From an uncultured Photobacterium sp. (GTDB taxonomy: Bacteria > Pseudomonadota > Gammaproteobacteria > Enterobacterales > Vibrionaceae): a stretch of DNA of 64,000 nucleotides. Numbering within the stretch: the stretch's first letter is position 1; each line of letters begins with the position of its first letter. Location of the stretch: NCBI RefSeq assembly GCF_947502415.1, contig NZ_CANMZV010000018.1:1-64000 (forward strand), given 5' to 3'. Position numbers and translations under genes: made by a program. Positions 46,091-55,198 of this stretch are shown here, in pieces. The notes below the pieces were generated by a model. The model did no database searches and had not been told where the DNA came from. It was given only the letters and a program-made list of their open reading frames with translations.

Positions 46091-47116
46091 TTATAGTGTT
46101 GTCTCAGTACCTTTACATTCAACAAGACACTGATTGTGATATAACCGCGCAAGCAATAAATTAAAGTGTTCTATCCGCCTGCTATCTGTGGATCTTATAT
46201 AGCCTTCTTGCTGTAAGGTCTGGATCAATTTAACCGGTATTACACCGGCCTCACCCACAATTTCTACATGCCCGGCATGAATTTCAACAGTCTTTGCTGT
46301 CGCACCGCTTGCTATCGGCGACAATCTTTGTTCCTCTAGCGAAAACACATAGTCATCTTCAAGGCACTGACCTTGTTCATTGAATTTCCGGCAGCTATCT
46401 CTTTCATCAGTCACAATTTGCAAATAACGGCCTACCGAAGAGTCCAGCGCCCCCGGTTGCCGGATGAAATCTGATGCGTAGGTAATTTCATGCCACTTGT
46501 CGCCACTAACCAGCCAACAAGCTAAATCATGTAATCCAAGCGTTGCAAAGCGAATCACCGGGTTGGCACAGTATCGTGCCGCATCAACACCAGCCAGTGG
46601 TGCTGAAACAGTTACAAGATCCAGTTGAGCACTGGTTTCGATTGACGCTTCCCGCTCAGACACCAGCGCCTTGCGGGCAATCAGACCTCCCTGACTATGC
46701 CCCATAACCGTAATTTGCGATGACGCTGATTCCTTGCTCAATTGCTCTAACGCTCGAGCCAGCTTATGCGAACTTGTCATCAAACTGTCCCGATCATCGT
46801 AACTGAAACAAACACTCTGCTGTCCATGAAAAGCAAGTACATCGGCAAGGGATCGAAAGCGTCCTGCAGAACTGAAACAACCATGTACTAATACGGTCAC
46901 CGGATATTGCGAGTTAATCTTTATTTTTCTATCTGCTCCGTCATTACACGGCCCCAGCCCTTCAATATTTAATTCAATATCAGAAGGCGGAAGCTGCGAA
47001 TAGATATTTTCTGATTCATTTGGTATTTGTAGTGGCGAAATAGAACACCCTACCTGACAAAGCAAGCTCAAGATTCCTGCGGCAAAAAGAAACTTGTATT
47101 TTAGCTGTTCCCAAAT
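46091..47116 (-). CDS. Secreted alpha/beta hydrolase, lipase-like
   Basis: 341 residues from the ATG at 47116 (GGAATCG upstream); an upstream ATG adds five residues. Signal KFLFAAGILSLLCQVGC; the QVGC could be a lipobox but Gln at -3 is unusual. The hydrolase core has TVLVHGCFSSAGRFRSLADV (oxyanion), VMGHSQGGLIARKAL (nucleophile Ser in GHSQGG) and a late His (IEIHAGHVEIVGE-like). Resembles triacylglycerol lipase or esterase of the PGAP1-like/ lipase class. Several Cys near the C-terminal half suggest disulfides. Confidence 0.8.
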   Translation of the reverse strand: MWEQLKYKFLFAAGILSLLCQVGCSISPLQIPNESENIYSQLPPSDIELNIEGLGPCNDGADRKIKINSQYPVTVLVHGCFSSAGRFRSLADVLAFHGQQSVCFSYDDRDSLMTSSHKLARALEQLSKESASSQITVMGHSQGGLIARKALVSEREASIETSAQLDLVTVSAPLAGVDAARYCANPVIRFATLGLHDLACWLVSGDKWHEITYASDFIRQPGALDSSVGRYLQIVTDERDSCRKFNEQGQCLEDDYVFSLEEQRLSPIASGATAKTVEIHAGHVEIVGEAGVIPVKLIQTLQQEGYIRSTDSRRIEHFNLLLARLYHNQCLVECKGTETTL

Positions 47117-47310
47117 CATAGACGATTCCATCCGTCAAAATAACTAATTGCATATCCTGATTCTATAAACAAATAGTGCAATCTAAAGCATTTAAATGCT
47201 GTGACTAGCCCTGAAATTTGACTCTATAAGGCGATGAGTTAAGACTTTCTTAACCACGACATTCATTTCATCGCATTCCAGCAGCTAAACACAAATACAT
47301 CTTCAGATAA

Positions 47311-47343
47311 AAAAACAGCATCGAGAGTATCGATGCTGTTTTT
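47311..47343 (-). terminator. Terminator of rnk
   Basis: AAAAACAGCATCGA/TCGATGCTGTTTTT perfect 14-bp stem, 5-nt loop; T runs on both ends, so it may act in both directions. Confidence 0.9.
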
Positions 47344-47361
47344 AATAAAGAAATATTGATG

Positions 47362-47772
47362 CTATAGATGATAATCGCCAGCCCGCTCAGGCTGGTATAT
47401 CACGTCAAGAATTTTTACTTTCAACGAATTACCATTCGGACTCGGCCACTCAATTTCATCGCCAATGGATAAACCAAGCAATGCACTTCCTACCGGCGCA
47501 AGTACTGATATTTTATCACCTGATTCATCCATGTCTTTCGGGTAAACAAGCGTTAAACAGCATTCCTCTTTAGAAGACGACAGAGCAAAGCGTACCGTTG
47601 CGTTCATTGTCACTACATTCGGTGGAATCTCTTCGCTACCGACCACATCGGCTCGATCTAATTCATCTTCCAACCTTTGCTTAGTTACCACTGAATCAGG
47701 AACGGTTTCCAGCAAAGCTTCTAATCGCATCTCATCTCTTTCCGAAACGATGATTTTAGGTTTAATATTCAC
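47362..47772 (-). CDS. rnk: Regulator of nucleoside diphosphate kinase
   Basis: 136 residues. GreA/Rnk family: a short N-terminal coiled coil (RDEMRLEALLETVPDSVVTKQRLEDELDRADVV) and the FKBP-like C-terminal domain (CCLTLVYPKDMDESGDKISVLAPVGSALLGLSIGDEIEW). Rnk binds RNA polymerase near the secondary channel and influences Ndk levels and growth-phase expression in E. coli. The start MNIKPKIIVSERD is typical. Own terminator. Confidence 0.93.
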   Translation of the reverse strand: MNIKPKIIVSERDEMRLEALLETVPDSVVTKQRLEDELDRADVVGSEEIPPNVVTMNATVRFALSSSKEECCLTLVYPKDMDESGDKISVLAPVGSALLGLSIGDEIEWPSPNGNSLKVKILDVIYQPERAGDYHL

Positions 47773-47960
47773 AATTCACTCGACCATTCTGAAAAATAGC
47801 AGACACTTTCTGCAAAAAGATCAGTTTAGATTCAATAAGATATTAAGTCGGTGATAGCCATCACAGGTTGATAACACAGTAAGACATTGAAAATAAAGGT
47901 TTTTATTGATAATAGTGCTGATAAGGAAGGCCTGTAACGTAATTCTATGCCGAAATTTAA

Positions 47961-48007
47961 AGCCCTATTCAATAACACTTAATATTAAGCTGCCATTGAA
48001 TAGGACT
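47961..48007 (-). promoter_or_regulatory. Stem-loop over the arfA stop codon
   Basis: AGTCCTATTCAAT and ATTGAATAGGGCT (transcript sense) pair over 13 bp with one G-U pair; the stop codon (47985-47987) lies in the loop and the 5' arm is the codons for the last residues. In E. coli arfA, an RNase III-cut hairpin yields non-stop mRNA. A T-rich tail also makes it possible as a terminator. Confidence 0.7.
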
Positions 48008-48209
48008 CTCGTCCTGCATGTTTCCCCTTACGTTGAAAACTTCCCTTCCCCTTCTTCGCTTTAACTACCCGAGTAGAAAACATCTTACTGGTCACTACCG
48101 CTTTTAATGCATTATCTCGAATTGTTCCGCGACCATGCTCTGTTTCTATAAGCTGGTTAGTTTGATCTACAACTAGCTCAAGCTTAGTCTGCTTTCGTTT
48201 CTTAGCCAT
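47985..48209 (-). CDS. arfA: Alternative ribosome-rescue factor A
   Basis: 74 residues from ATG 48209, preceded by GGAGGCCTTT; the longer frame begins upstream of this site. Matches ArfA: HGRGTIRDNALKAVV, the KKGKGSFQRKGKH core and RESYSMAA at the end. ArfA recruits RF2 to stalled ribosomes when tmRNA fails. The E. coli protein has a hydrophobic tail that is lost from the active truncated form; here the frame stops at the short, active-like form. The hairpin at 47961-48007 is likely the tmRNA/RNase III-dependent control. Confidence 0.9.
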   Translation of the reverse strand: MAKKRKQTKLELVVDQTNQLIETEHGRGTIRDNALKAVVTSKMFSTRVVKAKKGKGSFQRKGKHAGRESYSMAA

Positions 48210-48390
48210 AAAGGCCTCCTGCTTAAAATAATAAGGACAAACAGCATCTGGCCTACTTGCCATCGACTAAAAGTCTGTCAGGCAGCATAATATATCATTT
48301 CTGCTCGCTGGCAAACCTGATGCTATTTTCCCTTTATATATTCTTGCCCACTTCAGCAGCAAGAATATATCAGATTTGTCTTTAAACAAT

Positions 48391-49281
48391 TTACTCATGG
48401 CACTGCTGTTTTAGCCAACGACCCAGTTTGATTATATCTTCTTGTTTTACCCTCGTGGCTTTATAGGTAAAGTAAAAACTATCTCCTGTTTGCAGTTCAT
48501 GCATAGGGATACGTACAAAGTTATTCTGACGCTCCTGAGTTGTCATCAAATAGTCATTAATCAGGCAGATCCCTTGATCATAGCGTGCCGCTTCAGCCGC
48601 AAGTAACACATGGCTAAAATGACTGGCCCTAATGTGGCCTGGCAATTCAAATCCACCCTGCTGGCACCAACTCTTCCAATCCTGTGCATGGCCTTCTTCC
48701 GAAGAATACTGTACCGATAGCAGCGGATGCTGCCACAAGGCCTCAGGAAATGGCTTATCTTTAAGCTCACGCCACAATTTGTTGCCACAAACAGGATACA
48801 ACCGCTCAGAATATAGAAATTCACTGACATAATTTTTTTCCGGCGGTTTCACTGTAATAAAACAGTCGGCAACCGCATCCGTACACTCAGGTTCATCGGC
48901 AACCATATTCAATGTTAAATCAATTTCCGGATATGTTTGGTGCAGATCATCAAGCCTCGGGATCAACCATTTAACAGCCAATGAGCTATATAAAGCTAAC
49001 CGAATTTGCCCTGATTTCCCCTCCCGGATCTGCTCACTGGCTTTCGACAAATTAGTCAGCGACTGACTAACATCTTCAAAATACTGCGCCCCGACATCAG
49101 TCAGCGACAATAAGCGTCCCTGGCGGTTAAACAAAATTTCCCCCAGATACTCTTCCAACAATTTCACCTGATGGCTAACAGCACTCTGAGTAACATGTAA
49201 ATGTTCAGCCGCTTTGGAAAAGCTTCCCAAACGTGCTACAGCTTCAAAGCATTGCAGCGCGCGCAAAGGTGGTAGTTTCAT
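48391..49281 (-). CDS. LysR-family regulator (GcvA-like)
   Basis: 296 residues from ATG 49281 (MKLPPLRALQCFEAV); an upstream ATG adds three. N-terminal winged helix with GSFSKAAEHLHVTQSAVSHQVKLLEEYLG, followed by a periplasmic-binding-like effector domain (QIRLALYSSLAVKWLIPRL; LLSVQYSSEEGHAQDWKSW). The PPLRALQCFEAVARLGSFS start and ASHFSHVLLAAEAARYDQG tail match GcvA-type regulators. Divergent from the TRIC-like gene (240 bp between), so it may control that gene. Beyond the stop is a 12-bp hairpin (48336-48370). Confidence 0.9.
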   Translation of the reverse strand: MKLPPLRALQCFEAVARLGSFSKAAEHLHVTQSAVSHQVKLLEEYLGEILFNRQGRLLSLTDVGAQYFEDVSQSLTNLSKASEQIREGKSGQIRLALYSSLAVKWLIPRLDDLHQTYPEIDLTLNMVADEPECTDAVADCFITVKPPEKNYVSEFLYSERLYPVCGNKLWRELKDKPFPEALWQHPLLSVQYSSEEGHAQDWKSWCQQGGFELPGHIRASHFSHVLLAAEAARYDQGICLINDYLMTTQERQNNFVRIPMHELQTGDSFYFTYKATRVKQEDIIKLGRWLKQQCHE

Positions 49282-49522
49282 TATAAACACAGCTCATACT
49301 AAAGTAATTTTTATCATTATACATAATGGTTACTCATAACGTATGTTAGCGATTATCAACTGACAGGCGATCAGCTACAGCTTATGAATTACAAAGCTAA
49401 GCAAATATCAGGAACACCAGACAGATAATTAATTGTGTGACACGCAAGAATGAAGCGGACTTATAACAATGTAATGATGAAGGCATCAAAAATAGTTGTT
49501 ATAAATCTTAATGAGGGTGGAT

Positions 49523-50137
49523 ATGTTCGTTTATATCCTTGAAATGTTATGCATTGTGGCATTTGCGCTGAGTGGAGTAATAGCAGAATCGAACCGGGGT
49601 AAAGACATAATCAGTATTATGTTGCTTGGCTGGGTAACCGCTTTAGGTGGCGGTACACTTCGTGACATCATCATTAATACTGATCAAGTCTTCTGGATCC
49701 GCGATCAAACCTATTTCTGGGTTGCCTTGGGAAGCGCCTGCGGTGGCTTTTTCCTGATTTTACAAATTCGAAAAACCAAAGTCGAAAAACTGGTGATCCT
49801 GTTCGACACAATTGGCGTCTCCCTGTTCTCGATTCTGGTAACGTCGAATCTATATTCTGCTGGCTATGCCGCTTATGTCGCCATTTTTATGGGCGTGATC
49901 ACGGCAGTATTTGGCGGAGTGATCAGAGATATTATCGTTAACCGGCCAACCATGTTTAACAACACAGAGCTCTACGCAACCCCGGTGATCCTTGGCAGCT
50001 GTTTATATATTTTGATGATTAAGGTTGGCGTTGTTACTAACATCGCCTCACCGTTATGTATGGCGCTAATTGTCATCATGAGGCTTTATGTCGTCATCAA
50101 AAAGATCGAGTTTCCAACATTTCTGCTGATGAAATAA
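49523..50137 (+). CDS. TRIC-like cation channel (YicG/UPF0126 family)
   Basis: 204 residues from ATG 49523 with GAGGGTGG upstream; an ATG four codons earlier overlaps this site. Seven membrane helices in two repeats, each with the glycine motif: LGGGTLRDIIIN near 45 and FGGVIRDIIVN near 130. Bacterial TRIC proteins are trimeric K+/monovalent-cation channels or, in this subfamily, possible amino-acid (glycine) carriers. The adjacent GcvA-like regulator supports a link to glycine (inference). Confidence 0.88.
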   Translation: MFVYILEMLCIVAFALSGVIAESNRGKDIISIMLLGWVTALGGGTLRDIIINTDQVFWIRDQTYFWVALGSACGGFFLILQIRKTKVEKLVILFDTIGVSLFSILVTSNLYSAGYAAYVAIFMGVITAVFGGVIRDIIVNRPTMFNNTELYATPVILGSCLYILMIKVGVVTNIASPLCMALIVIMRLYVVIKKIEFPTFLLMK

Positions 50138-50346
50138 TGCGTATTCATTGCGCTATTTCATTCACTCAAAATAAGTAGTCTGAACGCGATTCCTTACTCA
50201 GAGATCTATTTCTACCTGAACCTCTCAGGCTATGAGACATATATCACATGTAACATCTTGAAATGATCGATGATATCACTTTATTTAGTGTTAAATAGAG
50301 TTTTAATCACCACACAAACCCAATATTCGCAGAGAATAACACCAGC

Positions 50347-51834
50347 ATGAATAACAAGGTAAGCATTTTCGATCAACCAAAACCATTTAAGATGATCTTC
50401 TTCATCGAACTATGGGAGCGTTTTGGTTATTACGGACTGCAAGGTATCCTCGCAGTATTCTTCGTACAACAACTTGGATTCAGCCAACAAGATTCATTTG
50501 TAACCTTTGGTGCGTTTGCTGCACTGGTATACGGACTCGTATCTGTTGGTGGTTATGTCGGTGACCATATCCTGGGTACTAAGCGAACTATGATCTTCGG
50601 TGCCATCGTATTGGCTATCGGCTACTTCATGATGGGCTTTTCGATCCTTCATCCGAATTTCATCTTCTTCGCCCTGGGTGCTATCGCTGTTGGTAATGGT
50701 CTATTCAAAGCCAACCCATCAAGCCTGTTGGCAAAATGTTATGAAGAAGGCGACAATCGCCTGGATGGTGCTTTCACCCTTTACTACATGTCAATCAACA
50801 TCGGTTCACTGGTTTCACTATCACTAAGCCCTGTGATTGCAGAAAGCTTCGGTTACGCAACAGCTTTCGTTATTTGTGGCCTTGGCCTTATTGCCAGCCT
50901 GTTGAGCTATGTCATGTTCCGCAAAACTGTTCAGGGTATTGGTTCTGAACCCGATGCCAAACCAATGAAAATGTCTCATCTTGGCATGGTCATGGGCGGT
51001 ACTCTGATTTCTACCCTAATCTGCGCATGGCTACTTCAAAACGTCTTCATGGCAAACCTGGTGCTAGGACTAATTGGTATTGGTGTTGTCACTATTTTCA
51101 TGAAAGAAACCTTTAAGGCAACGGGTGCTGCACGTAAAAAAATGATTGTTGCATTCGTGCTGATGATTCAAGCAATTGTGTTCTACGTGCTTTATGCGCA
51201 AATGCCAACGTCTCTTAACTTCTTTGCTATCTATAACGTTCGCACCGAACTGTTTGGCTTCAATATCAACCCGGTAAGCCTGCAGGCGCTGAATCCATTC
51301 TGGGTCGTGCTATGTAGCCCTATCCTGGCTTACATGTACACATATTACGGAAGCCGTGGCCGCGATTTATCTATGCCTGGTAAGTTCACCGTAGGTATGT
51401 TCATGTGTGCCTTTGGATTCTTGTCAATTGCTGCCGCAGGCATGATGTTTGCCGATAGTACCGGTATGGTTTCTGTGTGGTGGATGGTACTGGTTTATCT
51501 ATTCCAAAGCTTAGGTGAATTACTTATCAGCGGCCTTGGCCTGGCGATGATTGCCAGCCTGGTTCCTCAACGTCTGATGGGCTTTACCATGGGAGCATGG
51601 TTCCTGACTCAAGCGGCATCTTTCATTATCGGTGGTTATGTTGCATCGTTCAGTGCCGTTCCGGAAAACGTAACGGATCCACTAAAAACACTGCCTCTTT
51701 ACACTGAAGTATTCCAGAACATCGGCTTGGTTACTTTAGGCGTTGCTATCGTTATGGCAATTGCAGCACCTATGCTAAACCGTATGATGACAGCTGATGA
51801 CGGTGTTGCAGAAGGCCACGTTGCTCAACACTAA
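50347..51834 (+). CDS. dtpA: Dipeptide/tripeptide permease (POT family)
   Basis: 495 residues, the classical size. The ExxERFxYYG motif is intact ([17 protein letters not shown], about 19-35), as is the [15 protein letters not shown] loop and the [15 protein letters not shown] motif. Proton-coupled uptake of di- and tripeptides. About 14 membrane helices. A strong terminator follows. Which of the dtp/tpp paralogues it is cannot be told. Confidence 0.93.
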   Translation: MNNKVSIFDQPKPFKMIFFIELWERFGYYGLQGILAVFFVQQLGFSQQDSFVTFGAFAALVYGLVSVGGYVGDHILGTKRTMIFGAIVLAIGYFMMGFSILHPNFIFFALGAIAVGNGLFKANPSSLLAKCYEEGDNRLDGAFTLYYMSINIGSLVSLSLSPVIAESFGYATAFVICGLGLIASLLSYVMFRKTVQGIGSEPDAKPMKMSHLGMVMGGTLISTLICAWLLQNVFMANLVLGLIGIGVVTIFMKETFKATGAARKKMIVAFVLMIQAIVFYVLYAQMPTSLNFFAIYNVRTELFGFNINPVSLQALNPFWVVLCSPILAYMYTYYGSRGRDLSMPGKFTVGMFMCAFGFLSIAAAGMMFADSTGMVSVWWMVLVYLFQSLGELLISGLGLAMIASLVPQRLMGFTMGAWFLTQAASFIIGGYVASFSAVPENVTDPLKTLPLYTEVFQNIGLVTLGVAIVMAIAAPMLNRMMTADDGVAEGHVAQH

Positions 51835-51887
51835 TGCACTTGCATTAAATCAGCGTACTGACGCAAGATGTTAAAAAAAGATAAGAA

Positions 51888-51921
51888 AAGCCCCGGCAAT
51901 GGGAATACCATTCCGGGGCCT
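51888..51921. terminator. Terminator between convergent dtpA and efflux genes
   Basis: AAAGGCCCCGGAATGG and CCATTGCCGGGGCTTTT (complement sense) form a near-perfect GC-rich stem with a single bulge, T runs on both strands. Confidence 0.8.
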
Positions 51922-51971
51922 TTATCTGAAACTTCTTTATTTAACCCTTCAGCTTATTAATCCAACCTGCC

Positions 51972-52706
51972 CTACTGCACCAGCTGCTCATCACTAACCA
52001 CCTGACCATCTTTAATATTGATTATCCGATGTGTACGTTTTGCCAATGCGACATCATGAGTAACAACAATCAACGTCCGGCCCTCCTGGTGTAGTTGTTT
52101 AAACAAAGCTTCAATTTCAGCGCCGGATCGTGAATCCAGTGCACCAGTTGGTTCATCTGCCAAAATAATCTGAGGATCGTTGACCAGTGCCCGGGCAATG
52201 GCCACTCGTTGCTTTTGCCCGCCGGATAACTGATTCGGTTTATGGCCCATACGATCCCCCAGCCCGACACGTTCCAGCAAATCCGCTGCTTTCTCTCGCC
52301 TCTCTTTGGCTTTTATGCCCCGGTAGACCAAAGGCAATGCCACGTTGTCCAGCGCACTGGCATATTCCAGCAGATTAAACCCCTGAAAAACGAAGCCGAT
52401 GTTTCGGTTACGAATCATAGCCAGTTGCTTACTGCTCAACACTGACACATCTTCACTATCCAGTTTGTAATCACCGGATGTGGGCTTATCGAGACAGCCT
52501 AAAACATTCATCAGGGTAGATTTACCTGAGCCTGACGGCCCAAGTATTGAAAGATATTCACCACGATTTATATCTAACGACACTTGATCCAACGCGCGAA
52601 CCGTTTCCTCACCACTCTGGTAATGCTTACTAATATTTCGAAGTTGTACTAATGAGGTCGATGTCGACATGCTTGTCCTACTTGTTTTATTCCTGTGTTC
52701 ACTCAT
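51972..52706 (-). CDS. MacB-type ABC transporter ATPase
   Basis: 244 residues. Walker A GPSGSGKSTLMNVL, Q-loop NIGFVFQGFNLLEYA, signature LSGGQKQRVAIARAL, Walker B IILADEPTGALD, then H-loop VVTHD. Matches the ATPase domain of MacB/LolD-like mechanotransmission transporters. Last gene of a five-gene operon: its ATG overlaps the end of the upstream permease by 8 nt. A later ATG (MSTSTSLVQL) is possible. It powers the two permeases above. Confidence 0.93.
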   Translation of the reverse strand: MSEHRNKTSRTSMSTSTSLVQLRNISKHYQSGEETVRALDQVSLDINRGEYLSILGPSGSGKSTLMNVLGCLDKPTSGDYKLDSEDVSVLSSKQLAMIRNRNIGFVFQGFNLLEYASALDNVALPLVYRGIKAKERREKAADLLERVGLGDRMGHKPNQLSGGQKQRVAIARALVNDPQIILADEPTGALDSRSGAEIEALFKQLHQEGRTLIVVTHDVALAKRTHRIINIKDGQVVSDEQLVQ

Positions 52707-53979
52707 TCTGCAATGCCTCTAGTGGCATAATACTCGCTGCGCGATTGGCCGGAAACCATGCCGCAGCAATACCCACAAGACCCAGAGCCAAAATGACGAC
52801 TAATACGATGGAGGTAGAAAGCTCAGGTTTCGGCTTTCCTAGTTCGTCATAAATCACGTTGCCATCGAAGGGCAAACTTTGCAGCAGCTCTACCAAACCG
52901 AAGGTCAGCAAGAGCCCGAACACACCACCAATTGTCATGGTCAGCAATGCTTGCAATAAATAATGGCGTTTTATATCACCCGGAGTTGCACCAATCGCCA
53001 TTCGGATCCCGATGTCACGGGTCGCCCGCTTCACCGTTGCATACATAACATTGGCGATCCCAATCCCTGCAACCCCCAACGTCACCAGCCCAATAATGCC
53101 AAGAAAACTCTGTAGGCCAATAAGGAAACGACCCATCGTCTTCTGGCGCAACAACAGATCTTGTGTCTGAATAAGCTGATCGTCTTCCATGCTGGCTCCA
53201 TATTTTCTGGCGACCAACTGCTTTGCCTTCTGCGCAACCACAATGCGGTCTACATTTTTTCCCGGTTCTATATTGATAGCATTCATTGCCGCATTGGGAT
53301 TGAAACGCTGCCAAGTAGAAAAAGGGATAAATACGGCATAATCCAGCGGGATACCATTTTCAATATAAGAACTACCACTCTTTAATAAACCAATCAGAGT
53401 GAACTCTTCATTACCGACCTTAACGGTTTTACCAACCGGATTTGACGTCAGTTTCGGTGAATCAATCCAATTAAAATCATCATTGTCACTGAATAGCAGG
53501 TAAGCCGCACTCTGGCCAAGCACTATCACTTTCCGCTGATCTTTAATATCCATCGGATTAAACCAACGTCCGCCGGGCGCCATATCAAACCCCATCAGTT
53601 CACGGTAGCTTGGATAAACAGCCAAAGGTGACTGCCAGGTTCCTTTATCTCCATGGGTTACATTCGCATTCCAAAGGGCACTCGGCTCCGCTCTCTTCAC
53701 CGACGGCAGCGCACGAATAAGCTTGATGTCCTCGGGCTTGAGCTTCAACTGCTCCCCCTGAGAGAAACGACCGAAATCCTTAGTTGCGTAACCACCGGTC
53801 AAATAAATCAGCTTACCATTACCGCTTTCTGAACTTCTGATCAGCCCCTGGCGAAGCCCTTCGCCAGCCGCCAGCATCACGGTGATACAAACTGTCGCCC
53901 ATACCACAGCCAATATAGTCAGGCCAAGACGCAGCTTCTCAGCAGCCATCTCTTGAAAAATCTGACGTATTACAAACAT
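52699..53979 (-). CDS. MacB-type permease, second
   Basis: 426 residues. One N-terminal helix (KLRLGLTILAVVWATVCITVMLAAGEGL), a large periplasmic MacB_PCD domain, and three C-terminal helices of the FtsX core (IGIRMAIGATPGDIKRHYLLQALLTMTIGG). The two permeases in this operon are clearly different from each other (about a quarter identical), so the transporter may be heterodimeric. The stop overlaps the ATPase start. The next gene upstream ends 1 nt before. Confidence 0.92.
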   Translation of the reverse strand: MFVIRQIFQEMAAEKLRLGLTILAVVWATVCITVMLAAGEGLRQGLIRSSESGNGKLIYLTGGYATKDFGRFSQGEQLKLKPEDIKLIRALPSVKRAEPSALWNANVTHGDKGTWQSPLAVYPSYRELMGFDMAPGGRWFNPMDIKDQRKVIVLGQSAAYLLFSDNDDFNWIDSPKLTSNPVGKTVKVGNEEFTLIGLLKSGSSYIENGIPLDYAVFIPFSTWQRFNPNAAMNAINIEPGKNVDRIVVAQKAKQLVARKYGASMEDDQLIQTQDLLLRQKTMGRFLIGLQSFLGIIGLVTLGVAGIGIANVMYATVKRATRDIGIRMAIGATPGDIKRHYLLQALLTMTIGGVFGLLLTFGLVELLQSLPFDGNVIYDELGKPKPELSTSIVLVVILALGLVGIAAAWFPANRAASIMPLEALQNE

Positions 53980-53980
53980 C

Positions 53981-55198
53981 TTATGCCCTCGCGTTCAAGG
54001 CAATCACTGGCGTTAACCTTGATGCCCTTTTTGCCGGGAAATAGGCGGCCATCAGCGCCAGCACACCGGTAACACTAAGGGCCATCATCACCGCATCAAA
54101 AGTAATTTGCGGGATACCAAGCCAATCTGGCATACCGATTACCGCCATCAATGTCACAATGGCGCAGGAAAGCATTAATCCGATCCCGGTACCGGCTATC
54201 ACCAACAAGCCACCTTCGGTAATAAACTGAAGTAATATTGACGTTGGCGTCGCACCAATAGCTAAGCGAATACCAATTTCTCGGGTGCGTTCTGTTACCG
54301 ATAAAAACATAATATTGGCAACCCCTAACGCTCCCACGGCCAAGGTCATAGCACCACTGATACCTAGAAACAATTGAATACCGCGAAACAGAGCCGTAAA
54401 AAATTTAGCACTTTGGCTGAAATCAGGAAGATACATCGCACGACTATCTGTCGGGTCAAAATGCTGCTGTTTTGCAAAGAAAGAAATCAGGCTTTTTCTC
54501 AACACAACACCGGAGATGCCTTCTGCTGGATCAACCAGCAACATTGATGGGTTCTTCTGCCACAGGTCAGTAAATGTCGGGCTTGGCATCATGACCTGCT
54601 GCTCGTCATTATCCATTCGGAATCCCCCTTCACTTTGCTCGGTTATACCGATAACAGTAAAAGGAACAGCATTCACTTTGACTTGCCCTCCCAAAGACAA
54701 ACCAGCGATATTGGCTAGTTGCCAGCCCACAACTACCACTCGATTATGGTTTTTAATATCACTCGGGGTGATATTACGAGAGCCCTTCGTTAACTTGAAC
54801 TTTCGCCAGGTAACAAAACGGCCATCAACACCACGGACATAACCGGGCAAACTACGACCTTGCGTATCAGTGACTGTGGCTTCCCAGTTTTCGTAAACCA
54901 CCGCAAGCCCTTTTATTGCAGGCTGGTGTTCCAATTGTCGCATTTCAGCTTCAGTAATAGTCACCATCCGCCTGGCAGGCAGTCCCTGCCAGGGCTTACT
55001 GGTCATTTCCGGGTAAACAGACTGGGTATCGCTCATCAAAACAGCAAATGACTTAGTGTTCACCTGATAAAAACCTTCACCAAGAGCCACCAGCACCAGT
55101 ACAGAGACAATCCCCCATACAATAGCAATCACCGCCAGCAAGCTACGCAGCCGGTGTGCCATTAAAGTCTGAAGCGTCTGTTGAAGCATTGCGCTCAT
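53981..55198 (-). CDS. MacB-type permease, first
   Basis: 405 residues, same layout: N-terminal helix (LRSLLAVIAIVWGIVSVLVLVALGEGF), periplasmic domain, and FtsX-type C-terminal helices (REIGIRLAIGATPTSILLQFITEGGLLVIAGTGIGL). Overlaps the TolC-like gene end by 4 nt. Together with the second permease and the ATPase it would form the inner-membrane part of the exporter. Confidence 0.92.
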   Translation of the reverse strand: MSAMLQQTLQTLMAHRLRSLLAVIAIVWGIVSVLVLVALGEGFYQVNTKSFAVLMSDTQSVYPEMTSKPWQGLPARRMVTITEAEMRQLEHQPAIKGLAVVYENWEATVTDTQGRSLPGYVRGVDGRFVTWRKFKLTKGSRNITPSDIKNHNRVVVVGWQLANIAGLSLGGQVKVNAVPFTVIGITEQSEGGFRMDNDEQQVMMPSPTFTDLWQKNPSMLLVDPAEGISGVVLRKSLISFFAKQQHFDPTDSRAMYLPDFSQSAKFFTALFRGIQLFLGISGAMTLAVGALGVANIMFLSVTERTREIGIRLAIGATPTSILLQFITEGGLLVIAGTGIGLMLSCAIVTLMAVIGMPDWLGIPQITFDAVMMALSVTGVLALMAAYFPAKRASRLTPVIALNARA

